DNA from: Trachelipus rathkii
Lineage: Eukaryota > Arthropoda > Malacostraca > Isopoda > Trachelipodidae
Length of the DNA stretch: 21,000 bases
Reading direction: 5' to 3'
Assembly (NCBI GenBank): GCA_015478945.1
Contig: JABUQX010032676.1
Span: 7,501-28,500 of the forward strand
Position 1 is the stretch's first letter. Each line of letters begins with the position of its first letter. The notes under the pieces were generated by a model. It was not told where the DNA came from and ran no database searches. It was given only the letters and a program-made list of their open reading frames with translations. Positions 1 through 8,639 of this stretch are shown piece after piece. The position numbers were made by a program, and so were the translations under genes.

Positions 1-43
1 GTTACATTAAATTATTAGTGTATTATGATACAATGTTGGTGGC

Positions 44-51
44 TTATATAT
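44..51 (-). promoter_or_regulatory. TATA-box-like site pointing out of arm X
   Basis: On the minus strand this reads TATATAAG, followed by a conserved block (ccaccaacattgt) reading off the left edge of the window. The same arrangement is at 8308-8330 and, slightly garbled, at 20938-20965. A TATA-like core at the same place in independent arms, directed outward, suggests a promoter for something in or beyond U. No transcript start can be proven from sequence. Confidence 0.45.
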
Positions 52-339
52 GTTTTCGAGTCTGTAGATTTCGTAAATTAATGGTTTTCAGAACCATCAA
101 GAAAAAAAATTTCTTATTCTTTTCATGTTTATACCTTACAAATTATCGTTTTTACATACCCTAAAGCATAATATTTACTAAAAATCAACCCCCCTACCAA
201 TCCAGGTCATCCAACTCTCCTCCTGAACATCAGGGATCTATTAATCTATTTGATTAAGGTTTACATATTTGAGTATATTTTTTGGATAAACATAACATAA
301 AATCAAGTTCTTTATGACCAAGATTAGACAATATATGCT

Positions 340-800
340 GACGCTTAACAAAAGTTTCACATTAAAAAGCTTACTTAGCATCATCTGAACTGTGAATGAT
401 CAACTCACATAACGAAACTTAGCGCCATCTTAGACCGGATAATGGTTACCGTTAACTAAATTTCACACTTAACAACCAAGTAAAGTAACTAACAAATTAA
501 GATCAACACAACGCTATATCACTTAGTGACTTTGTCAAGCGTGTCTCTAACATAACAATTTAATTTTACATTAACATAGGTGTGATGTAAGCAAAAATGC
601 CATAAACCGTGTGTATTTATCATAGCAATACCGATGAAGTATACTCTAGTCGTTAACAAATCTTTCACATTAATAAAGCTAAGCCATCAGCATCAGCTGA
701 ACTAAGAATATATTGTAAAAGGCAAACCAGACACATCTTAAGCAAAATAAACTGCTAACGCTTAACAAAGATTCCACACTACACTGATGAATACCTATTG
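340..800 (+). repeat. GTTAAC-rich degenerate modules, outer part of arm X
   Basis: Two or more degenerate copies of a unit containing ctaacgtaacaaagctttc, a cattaataaagctaa block and a catcttaagca-like block are seen here (roughly 340-480 and 640-790). Homologous stretches are at 7590-8040, 13190-13660 and 20230-20660. Stops occur in every frame, so this is non-coding. The recurring AACGTTAAC palindrome could be a protein-binding site, but that is a guess. Confidence 0.6.
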
Positions 801-1049
801 GGTCAAAGCCAACAAGTAAAAGTTTTGTATCTCTGTAAAGCCTAAACCTATGACATAACATACTTAACACACAACCGGCGTACGCTACACTAATAAACAG
901 CCAGCCCCAACATCTTAAACAACAAAGAGTACATAAGGGGGCAGTAAAACATGTCTTACAGGATTTATTGGAAATACATTATAATATAAAAGAACATTAA
1001 ATAAATAAGATAACTCCATACACTATAAAGTTTTTTAAATATATAAAAC

Positions 1050-1887
1050 CATTGCTCTTGGTTGGAGTCTTTCACTTATATTTGGTAAGTTTCTATTTAT
1101 GTTTCTCCCAGAGAATTCAACACATACCAAAGGATGTATGCATAAATACAACTTGCTTTTTTAAAAACCCAATTTTTTTTTTTCTCTGCATATTTCGGTT
1201 CAACAGCACTTACTCGCTCACCGCAGAGAGAAGTAACCGTATCCTGGCTGATAGTTATTAAGTCATTTCTGTATACTGCATTATATGGGAATCCACATGT
1301 TTCGGTGTAAATATCGTAGATTACACCATGCGCTATATGAATTAAGTCCTCGAGTAAGTCGACCCTTTAAGATGAAACTTTAAGTCGTTTTTCATGTTAA
1401 AAACAAAGCTGTTATATTTGCAGATGTCTGAACAGTGAAACCTAATACACATACGCATGAATGTGACAGCATCATTGGGTTTCCAATAGTTGCGTACTCA
1501 ATACTTTTATACTATTTGTCAGATGCAGTGAAAAGCACATTCTATTCTATTATAGCCCGCTCAACTGTCACAGTCTGATTCATCAAGAGACGATGTCACA
1601 GATGACTCATACTCAGCCTTTATCCAAGCTTCGAGGCTGTCGATAATCTGGAGGAATTCTTCAACTGATATGATTAAAGGTATATTACTTGCACCACCAA
1701 TTGGAAACACAGGTAATATATTGCTCTCCATTCGTTTTACGAAAAAATGTAAATGACACATCGTTTGGTATTACAAAGATCCTCGTAAAGAGGACGTCCG
1801 TAGGAGCAGAACGAGTTAGGTCGCTCATAATCAACACAGCGAAAATGTCTTAACTGCCGTGAAATTTCGTATGTATCATAAACAGAT
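1050..1887 (-). CDS. Arm-encoded protein, copy X (frames broken; unknown, possibly PC4-like)
   Basis: The minus strand carries the same protein-coding region as 6488-7316, 13903-14714 and 19148-19965. The clearest uninterrupted piece is 1761-1561, which includes EEFLQIIDSLEAWIKAEYES. Small indels move the reading between frames in front of and behind it. The C-terminal end (1050-1100) is poorly matched to the other copies. This copy has CGA (Arg) at 1304-1302, where the Y copies have TGA. A tryptophan-containing segment matching IDVRNYW lies near 1480-1500. The N-terminus is not determined; I placed it after a ctttttaatctg sequence where the coherent reading starts in the other copies. No signal peptide or membrane segment is apparent. 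The function is unknown; see 19148-19965 for the weak PC4/p15 resemblance. The frameshifts look more like sequencing errors than decay, because each copy breaks at different places. Confidence 0.6.
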
Positions 1888-1997
1888 TAAAAAGTAACTG
1901 AGATCTTTCTTTCAACCAAATCAGAAGAAAGTTAACAAGAATACGACGTACGCGAAAGAGCGACATTATATGCTTGGAGATGGGTATTAATTCTCGA

Positions 1998-2113
1998 GGT
2001 TGTTTGAACTGTTGTTGTTGTGTTGGTTGTTGTTGCTGTGTGATGTCTGTTTTCTTTGCAGTGGGCGTTGCTTTATGGTTGTTGTTGTTAATTGTTGTTG
2101 CTTGTTTGTAGAG
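1998..2113 (-). repeat. CAA-type trinucleotide tract upstream of the gene, copy X
   Basis: On the minus strand this is an interrupted CAA/CAG/AAC repeat that would encode Gln-rich, Asn-rich or Thr-rich protein depending on frame. In this copy the Gln frame is open as part of a 128-codon stretch (2236-1850, minus) running through QQQQPTQQQQFKQPRE. The other three copies do not keep that whole frame open. It may be the N-terminal low-complexity region of the arm gene or a 5' untranslated repeat. Confidence 0.6.
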
Positions 2114-2700
2114 GTAAGGTCCTGTGTAATCTTTCAATCGTCTCCATTTTATCACAAATTGATTATTATCATACTGATCAACGATATATGCTAACGTAAC
2201 AATGCTTTCCCGAGTCAAAAAGCTAACATATAACATGAACTAAAAAATAATGTACAACGACAATGCTGACAACAATTTCCTTTTATGCGAATAAAACTGC
2301 TATCATTAAACAATAGTCCATTACTTGCCAATAGTAAGTACTAACATTAAAGCAAAACGTAACCTAGTCACAACATAGCATCATATGAGCTAAGAATATA
2401 AATTACTTAATTTTTGTGTTTTTAAGCTTCTTCTATTTTGAAAACGTCAGAGATATAGATGGCAAACTAGAGACCCTGAAAACATGCAAAAGATTTAGGC
2501 TTTAAACGCAATTACATAAAGTGACATGTCCTGTACTAATCAATTAATTTATCAAACTAGTATAGCGTCTGGCAACTTGCGTAATCAATACAGGGTGATT
2601 GACAACACTGTATAGATTTGGGCAGCTGAGTTGTATATAAATCAGTGAGCTACCCGATGGGGTATTCATAATCATAGCAAAAAGTCTAAGGCATAACCTA
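2114..2700. other. Non-coding stretch between trinucleotide tract and 0.7 kb modules, arm X
   Basis: No gene is supported here. It holds fragments of the GTTAAC-type module (2180-2400) and a segment matching 5660-5850, 15300-15500 and 18380-18600, with the conserved atcagtgagcta and gtattcataatcatagc blocks at 2641-2680. Reading frames are closed in all four copies. Confidence 0.5.
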
Positions 2701-3838
2701 ACATTTATTCAACAAAACTTAACCCTAGGCTCACGTTCTAACACATCTTCGTCAGTTAACACAGTAATAAATCTTACAAAAACTCGATTCATTCTCTAAC
2801 AAATTAAGTTAATTTTACTATTGACATAGTAAATTTAACAAGGATTTAAATCATATACTTGACCAAATTATCATAACAACCAACCGAATAATTTGTAAAG
2901 ATAACAATTTTGTTCATATCCAAGACATTATACCAAATAACAGTAAAACTACTTGTCTTTAAATATATGACTTAACCAACAAAGCTTTAGCGTCATTAAA
3001 GCTACCATATCATAACACGCAAAACTAAGAATATTAATGTCAAATGCAAACTTAACATACCTCGTGTATGACTATCAGCTAACATACCTGAAATTCCCTA
3101 CTTGTCAAAGTAACAGTAGCTATATAGGTCACACAATACTCGATATTGTTCCTACTTTTCTCAACATATCAACATCAGTTAAGCCGCATCGATCTATCAA
3201 ATCTGCACTTAACAAAGTGACCAATCTATCAAAGATACCTAACATCTGGGAAACTATGAAATTAACACCAGCTCATCAAAGTGTCACTATCGTTTTTGGA
3301 GTATAACAATCAAATTGTCCTATGAACAGAACATAGACATTAGCAAAATTCTTAGTGTAACCTAACATTACCTAACGCAAAAACTTAACCTAATCGCTCA
3401 CGTTTCTCACACTATCATCGGTCAGTTACACAGTATATATCTTTTACAAAAACATCATCATTTCATCTAACAAATCAGTGTTATTTTCACATTGTAATAG
3501 TAACATAATTTAACATAACGTAACCTAACTTACGAATAAACAGTTTGTTCATTATAATCCGTAAAAAATCAAACCAACCCTTCCATAGCAGTCCCCCTAA
3601 CCTCTCCCATCCGCACTGTGATCTATTGAACTATTGACTCAAGTCATATTTCAAGTATCATAATAAAAACAATAAACATAAAAATAAGTGTCTTATATAC
3701 TAACCTAACGAATATCTGGCTTAACCAAACAAAGTTTTTAGCGATCAATAAAGGCTAACAAATCATAACGGCGACTAGGAATATAATGTAGTACAAATGC
3801 AGACCTATACATATCTCACGTATGAATAAACAAGGCTA
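2700..3838 (+). repeat. Two tandem degenerate modules of about 0.7 kb, arm X
   Basis: The diagnostic block (cttaaccctaggctcacgtt followed by acatcttcgtcagttaac and cagtaata) occurs at 2709-2808 and again at 3389-3480, about 680 bp apart. Each module also has a TTTATATAC-like site (second copy near 3691), an aaagctaacaaatcataac block and a caaatgcaaacttaacatac block (3045-3060; a garbled version near 3795). Arm Y carries three copies of the unit, arm X only two. I see no conserved reading frame; these could be regulatory, structural or non-coding-RNA units. Confidence 0.7.
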
Positions 3839-4010
3839 AATCGAAGGGGTGTAAGCGGCTTTACCCCTCCGAAGGAGGGGTAAGATCCTCTCAGCCCTTC
3901 GGGCTGAGGCCCAAACCGCTTTACAACCCCTTCGGGGTGAAATCCCCCTTCGGGCAAGGATCACAACCTTTCAGGGAGCTCATCCCCCTGGTTTTTCTCT
4001 CGTTAAGAGT
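3839..4010 (+). other. GC-rich multi-hairpin spacer S at the centre of the inner palindrome
   Basis: An abrupt GC-rich island in AT-rich DNA. A stem made by AAGCGG (3853-3858) and CCGCTT (3916-3921) encloses two strong hairpins: TTACCCCTCC/GGAGGGGTAA with loop GAA (3861-3883) and CTCAGCCC/GGGCTGAG with loop TTC (3890-3908). Two more CCCC-TTC-GGGG type hairpins follow at 3926-3938 and 3944-3954. The folded form would be a cruciform or Y shape at the palindrome centre, like a terminal hairpin or a concatemer junction. It also resembles GC clusters of fungal and algal organelle DNA. No reading frame is proposed. Confidence 0.85.
3861..3883 (+). repeat. 10-bp perfect hairpin inside S
   Basis: TTACCCCTCC and GGAGGGGTAA pair perfectly around a GAA loop. 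The mirrored copy is at 17244-17265, again with a 10-bp stem. It survives intact in both halves despite many indels around it. Confidence 0.85.
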
Positions 4011-4495
4011 ATGTGTTGCTGCTTCAGATACAGACCCTCGTAGAGTTAGAAGTGCAGAGTGGTTATATTCGTGATAAAGTTACAAGTATGTTATGCTTAA
4101 AATATTACTATAACAATGTGGAAATAACACTTGATTTGTAAGAGAAATGATGAGTTTTTGGAAGATATTACTGTGTTAACTTGCGATGATGTGTTAGAAA
4201 CGTATGCCTAAGTTTTTGTTGAATAATGTCAGGTTTGCCCTGGACTTTTGCTAATGCCTATGTTTATTCGTAGGTCAAAAGATGTTATTACTCGACAGGA
4301 GTTGACACTTTGATGAAGAATAGTGTCAATTCATAGTTAAAGACGGTGGCATCTTTGATAGATTGATCACTTTGTTAAGGGTTTTTGTTAGAAAATACTC
4401 CTTTAATGTTGCTAATATGCTCAAAAAAGTGGGAACATATCGAGTATTGTGTGACCTGTTTAGCTGAGATTTGCTTGATCAGTAAGGGAATTTTT
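4011..4495 (-). repeat. Extra (third, truncated) 0.7 kb module, Y side of S only
   Basis: This carries the diagnostic block on the minus strand (plus-strand position 4146-4222), 726 bp before the next copy at 4872. It has no counterpart between arm X and S: at 17277 the X' arm joins S' directly with aggatgttagctg. The same extra module is present on the Y side in the right half (16640-17100). The inner palindrome is therefore asymmetric at its centre, in the same way in both halves. Confidence 0.75.
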
Positions 4496-5620
4496 TTTCA
4501 GGATGTACATCTCTTAAAGTCAGGGGGGGCGTAATGTTATGGTCAGTAACATTATATTCCTATCTGGTTATGATTTGTTAGCTTTATTGATTCTAAAACT
4601 TTGTTGGTTAAGCAGATATTCGTAGGTTAGTTTATAAAGAACTTTCACTCTCTCTCTCAATGTTATGTTTGTCCAAATGAAATACTTGAAACATTGACTT
4701 GAGGTCAATAGTTCAATAATCTACAGCGGATGGGAATGGTAGGGTTGGATGCATGGATGGGTGGTTTGATTACTGGATTAATGAAGAACTGTTTAATCGT
4801 AGTTAGGTGTTCACGTTATTTTAAATATTACCTATGACAATGTGAAAATAACACTGATTTTGTTAGAGTACAATGATGAGTTTTTGTAAGCATATTACTG
4901 TGTTAACTGACGATTATGTGTTTAGAAACGTGAGCCCCGGTTAAGTTTTTGCTGGGTAAATGTTAGGTTTACCCTAGAAATTTTTTGCTATGTCTATGTT
5001 TATTCATAGGACAATTGATGTTAATACTCAAAACGAGTGACACCTTGATGAAGCTGGTGTTAATTCATAGTTCCAGATGTTGGTATCTTTGATAGATTAG
5101 GTCACTTTGTTAAGATTTTGTTAGATTATGCGGCTTTACCTGATGCTGATATGTGAGAAAAGTAGGAACATATCGAGTATTGTGTGACCTATTAGCTACT
5201 TTACTTTTGACAAGTAGGCGAATTTTAGGATGTTAGCTGATTATTTCATACACGAGGTATGTTAAGTTTGCATTTGTACATTATATTCTTAGTTGCGGTT
5301 AATGCTATGGTAGGCTTTATTGAACGCTAAGAAGCTTTGTTGGGACTCGTGGGTGCTAATATATTCGATGGTTAGTATCAATAAAGAACTTATTTTTTTG
5401 TGTTATGTTTGGATAAAAACTTTGTATGTTTTTATCAATTATTCGGTGGTTTGTAATGAAATCTGGGTCAAGAATATGATAAACATCCTTGTTAAATTTA
5501 CTAATGTCAATGTAAAATTAACGTTAATTTGTAAGAGAAATAATTGAGTTTTTGTAAGATATTAACTGTGTTAACTGACGAAGATGTGTTAGAAAACGTG
5601 AGCATAAGATAAGTTTTTGC
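4496..5620 (-). repeat. Tandem 0.7 kb modules, arm Y'
   Basis: Motif copies at 4872-4950 and 5538-5618, spaced 666 bp apart, continue the array that begins with the extra module at 4146. The aaacttgattt-like and tatataaagaactt blocks recur near 4630 and 5375. No reading frame is shared by the copies, although chance ORFs of 60-75 codons occur. Confidence 0.7.
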
Positions 5621-6270
5621 TGAGTGATGTTAGGTTTGGCCTTACAGACTTTTGCTTGAATTATGAAATACACCATCGAGTAGCTCACTGATTTATATAT
5701 ATAACTCAGCGCCAAATCTATACAGTTCTGTCAAATCACCTCTGTATGATACGCCGTTGCCAGATTTACCAGTTTGTTTAATAAATATAATAAGGTATTG
5801 CATCACTTTATGTAATTGGTTATAGCATAAAAAATCATTTTCATGTTTCATGGTTCGAAATTTTCTGAAAAAGGGCAATAAGTAGTCTTAATAGAAAGAG
5901 ATTAAAACCAGCGCTTAAACAAAAATTGATAATTGCATATGTTAAGAGGAGACATGCTTGAAAAGAAATATATCAATAGTGCTTAGGCTTATCTCGTTTT
6001 GCTATGTATAACTGTTAGTTACTTACATATTCCAAGTCATGGTAACCATTTGTTAATTTGATAGCAAGTTTAATTCGGGCTATATAGGTGTGTCAGTTTG
6101 TTCGTTGTAACATTATTAATTATTAGTTCATGTTACATCATGTTAGCTTTAATTGAATCGGGAACAGCTTATTACCCTAAGCATAATCTTGATGCAAGTT
6201 ATGATAATTAAAGCATGTTGTGTATAAATGAGACGTTCGAAATATAAGCACAAGGAACCGTTACCTTTTT
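5620..6270. other. Non-coding stretch between modules and trinucleotide tract, arm Y'
   Basis: This contains the inverted counterpart of 2400-2680 (gagtagctcactgattta at 5678-5695 is the landmark) and a degenerate module fragment (5900-6240). No reading frame is maintained between copies and I see no RNA gene. Confidence 0.5.
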
Positions 6271-6271
6271 C

Positions 6272-6378
6272 TACAACAACAACAATTCAATAACAACAGA
6301 CTAACCATAAGCAACCGCCACTTGGGCAAGAACAACAGCATCAGCAACAACAACAACAACAACAACAGTTTTCAACAA
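6272..6378 (+). repeat. CAA/AAC trinucleotide tract, copy Y'
   Basis: An interrupted CAA repeat with ACAACAACAACAACAACA at its core, about 110 bp upstream of the coding region. It would code for Gln-, Asn- or Thr-rich protein depending on frame. Similar tracts occur in all four arms, with slightly different lengths and interruptions. Confidence 0.65.
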
Positions 6379-6487
6379 ACACTCGGAATATATACCCTTT
6401 TGAGCTGATGTGGTTCATTCGTACGTCGTGTTCTTGTTTACTTTCTTCTGATTGGTTGAATTAAGAAAGAATCTCGTTACCTTTTAG

Positions 6488-7316
6488 ATCTGTTTATACA
6501 TACGAATTTCGGCAGTATTCAATGAATTAAGTGTTGTTGATGATCCCTTCTTCTTTACTCCACGGACGTCCTCTTTACGAGGATCTTTGAAGACATCACG
6601 ATGTGTTTTAACATTTTTTTCGTAAAACGAAATGGAGAGCAATATATTAACTGTGTTCCAAATTGGAGGCGCCAGTAATATACCTTTAATCATTTCAGTT
6701 GAAGAATTCCTCAAGATTATCGTACAGCCCTACGATGCTTGGATAAGGCTGAGTATGTGTCATCTGCGACATCGTCTCTTGATGAAATCAGAGGTGACAG
6801 TTTGAGCGGGCTCATATGAATAAGAGACTACGAGATATTGCTTTCACTGCATCTGACAATGTTAAAAGTATTGATGTACGCAACTTATGTGGAAACCCCA
6901 ATGATGCTGTCACATTCATGCGTACGTGTATAGTTTTCACTGTTCAGACATCTGGAAATATTAACAGTTTTGTTTAACATGAAAAACGACTTAACATCTC
7001 ATCTTAAAGATGTCGCCCATACTCCGCAGGACTTAATTCATATAGCGCATGGTGTAATCTACCATATTTACACTGAAACATGTGGATTCTCGTATAATGC
7101 AGTAATACAGAAATGCCTTAATAAACTATCAGCCAGGATCGTTTATTCTCTCATGGCGGGAGCGCAGCGGGTGCTGGTTGAACGAATATGCAGAAAAATG
7201 ATTTTAGTGCAGCAAGTTGTATTTATGCATACACTTCCTTTCGGTGGTGTTGAATCTCTGTGAGAAATCATTATAGATATTGCTCAATTTATCAGAATCC
7301 TATGTTCCTATCCTGA
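6488..7316 (+). pseudogene. Arm-encoded protein, copy Y' (frameshifts and in-frame TGA)
   Basis: Same coding region as the other three arms. Readable pieces include IISVEEFLQII-like sequence at 6690-6720, FMRTCIVFTVQT near 6915-6950 and NMKNDLTSHLKDVAHTPQ at 6976-7030. An ORF of 97 codons (6970-7263) begins in the correct frame and then slips. In the frame supported by the other copies, 7074-7076 is TGA where the X copies have CGA. The C-terminal stop is near 7314-7316. The protein would be about 270 residues. Whether this copy is a real pseudogene or an error-laden read of a gene with one nonsense difference cannot be settled here. Function unknown. Confidence 0.55.
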
Positions 7317-8300
7317 TTAGATGGTTTAATCATATTTAAAAAGCTTTATGTAAGAATGTATTTAATTTATTAATGTTCTTCTTATTTGGAAATTATATGT
7401 TTATACACCTGAAAACATGTTTTACTGGCCCCCTTATGTACGCTTTGTTGATTGTTTAAGATGGGGCTGGGCGTTTTTCGTGTAGCGGTTGTGTGTTAAG
7501 TATGTTATGTTCAAAGTTTAGCTTTACAGAGAATAAAAACTTTAGCTTTGTTTGTCTTATACCCAATAAGGTATTTATGCTAGTGTTAGTGTGGATCTTT
7601 GTTAAGTGTTAGCAGTTATTTCTTGCTTAAGATGTGTCTGGTTGGCCTTTGGTACCATTATATTTTAGTTCAAGTTGCTGCTATGTTAGGTTTTATTAAT
7701 GGGAAAACTTTGTTACGTTAGAGTATACTCATCGGTTTGTATGATAATTACCAGGTTATGGCAAATTTTGTTACATATCAAACCGATGTTAATGTAAAAA
7801 TTAACAATGATATGTTATAGATACGCTTGAAAAAGTGTGAAAAGTTACGGTTTTGGATGTTATGTTAGTTATTTTACTGGTGTTAAATGTGAAACTTTGT
7901 TAACGTTAACGCATTTATTCCTGTCTATAGATGGTCTTAAGTTTTTCGTTGTTGGGTTATAATTCACCATTGCAAGGATGATGCTATAGTAAAGCTTTAT
8001 TACTGTGAAAACTTTTTTACCGTCGGCATATATTGTCTGATCTTTGTATAAAGAAACTTGATTTTATGGTTATGTTTATCCAAAAAAATGATAACTCAAA
8101 TGTACCTTAATCATTAGGACTCAATTAGATCCCAGATGGTTCAGGAGGGTGGTTGGTGCTGGTTGGAGGGGGTGTTTGATTTAGCTGATTTACTGCTTTA
8201 GGGTATGTAAAACGTAAATTTGTAAGTTATAAACATGAAAAGAATAAGAATTTTATTTCTTGATGGTTCTGAAAAAATTATTTTCGAAATCTACAGATCG
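7317..8300. repeat. 3' flank of gene and GTTAAC-rich modules, arm Y'
   Basis: Directly after the stop there is an AT-rich 3' flank, with a tttaaaaagctttatgta block at 7334-7351, and a strongly conserved block (cccccttatgtacgctttgt, 7429-7448). This is followed by degenerate modules carrying aacgttaacg (7899-7908) and gtgaaaacttttttacc (8006-8022). No coding region is supported. The same order is found in inverted form at 1-1050. Confidence 0.6.
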
Positions 8301-8307
8301 AAATAGC

Positions 8308-8330
8308 TATATAAGGCCACCAACATTGTT
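8308..8330 (+). promoter_or_regulatory. TATA-box-like site with downstream block, pointing into U
   Basis: TATATAAGG (8308-8316) is followed directly by CCACCAACATTGTT (8317-8330). The site has the position and orientation of a eukaryotic core promoter firing away from the arm. The same pair is at the outer ends of X and X', and a degenerate second copy lies 298 bp downstream (8606-8628). The product is unknown: no intact ORF follows. Confidence 0.5.
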
Positions 8331-8430
8331 CATTCTATTTACACTGAATCATTTAATAATTTCGGCAACCGCACCGGATGCCAGTTTATTTCAGTATATT
8401 TCTGACTTATTTTATCCACAATTTTCGTTG

Positions 8431-8514
8431 TGTTTCTTTCCTCCTTATTCTCTTACTTTATTCTGTTTTCTTCTCCTTTTCCATTGTTTTTTTGCACTCT
8501 GTGCTCTTTTTTTC
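8431..8514 (+). other. Pyrimidine-rich tract
   Basis: About 84 bases almost entirely C and T with TTT/CTT/TCC runs. Its mirrored counterpart is the purine-rich tract at 12545-12716, which is longer and contains a short direct repeat. It lies within a chance ORF (8260-8547) that the mirrored copy does not preserve. A transcribed polypyrimidine tract or a triplex-prone sequence are both possible. Confidence 0.6.
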
Positions 8515-8605
8515 ATGTCAGGACCAAACCCTTATGGGAGGTCCTAGACACCTATAGCGACTTATAACAATCATATTCGAGATCTATTTACGACATCGAT
8601 AACCC

Positions 8606-8628
8606 TTATAAGGACCACCAACATTGTT
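8606..8628 (+). repeat. Second, degenerate copy of the TATA-like block
   Basis: TTATAAGG (8606-8613) followed by CCACCAACATTGTT (8615-8628) repeats the site at 8308-8330. The 14-base block is exact. The preceding tcga-atct-type bases (8577-8588) also match 8284-8293. The spacing is 298 bp. A short direct duplication of a promoter-like sequence is the simplest reading. Confidence 0.7.
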
Positions 8629-8639
8629 GTTATAATTCG

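Larger units (their letters stand above)
1..3838 (+). repeat. Arm X of inner inverted repeat (outer left arm)
   Basis: This arm is an inverted copy of about 4496-8340 and, across the larger mirror, of 17277-21000. Anchors seen by eye on opposite strands include 190-320 with 8040-8175, 900-950 with 7410-7470, 2000-2113 with 6272-6378, 2550-2660 with 5670-5800 and 3690-3800 with 4535-4640. It holds one broken coding region (about 1050-1887, minus strand), a trinucleotide tract (1998-2113), two copies of the 0.7 kb module (motif at 2709-2808 and 3389-3480) and GTTAAC-rich modules (340-800). Copies differ mainly by 1-3 base indels. Some short patches (around 1050-1100 and 2430-2510) are much less alike than their neighbours, probably error bursts. 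Confidence 0.9.
4496..8340 (-). repeat. Arm Y' of inner inverted repeat
   Basis: Inverted copy of arm X, and the mirrored form of arm Y (12880-16640). In order from S it holds 0.7 kb module copies (motif at 4872-4950 and 5538-5618), a non-coding stretch (5620-6270), a trinucleotide tract (6272-6378), a coding-like region (6488-7316), GTTAAC-rich modules (7590-8040) and a TATA-like site (8308). Its length of about 3.84 kb equals that of arm X. Confidence 0.9.

Noticed and set aside
2000..2194. ORF rich in Leu/Cys/Val on the plus strand
   Set aside because: It is the antisense reading of the CAA-type trinucleotide tract. The same applies to 19081-18887 (minus).
3037..3306. 89-codon ORF in arm X
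   Set aside because: It lies in the 0.7 kb module array. The three other arms and the tandem module copies have stops in this frame.
1..4010. CRISPR array or insertion sequence as the source of the repeats
   Set aside because: Repeats are long, degenerate and without regular short spacers. No transposase, integrase or Cas protein is present.
7074..7076. Mitochondrial or other code with TGA as Trp
   Set aside because: The gene otherwise uses TGG for Trp at several conserved positions, and the X arms have CGA here. A nonsense or missense difference is simpler, although not excluded.
8260..8547. 95-codon ORF after the TATA-like site
   Set aside because: It starts upstream of the TATA-like site, its middle is a pyrimidine tract giving Phe/Leu/Cys runs, and the frame is not kept in the mirrored copy at 12490-12880.
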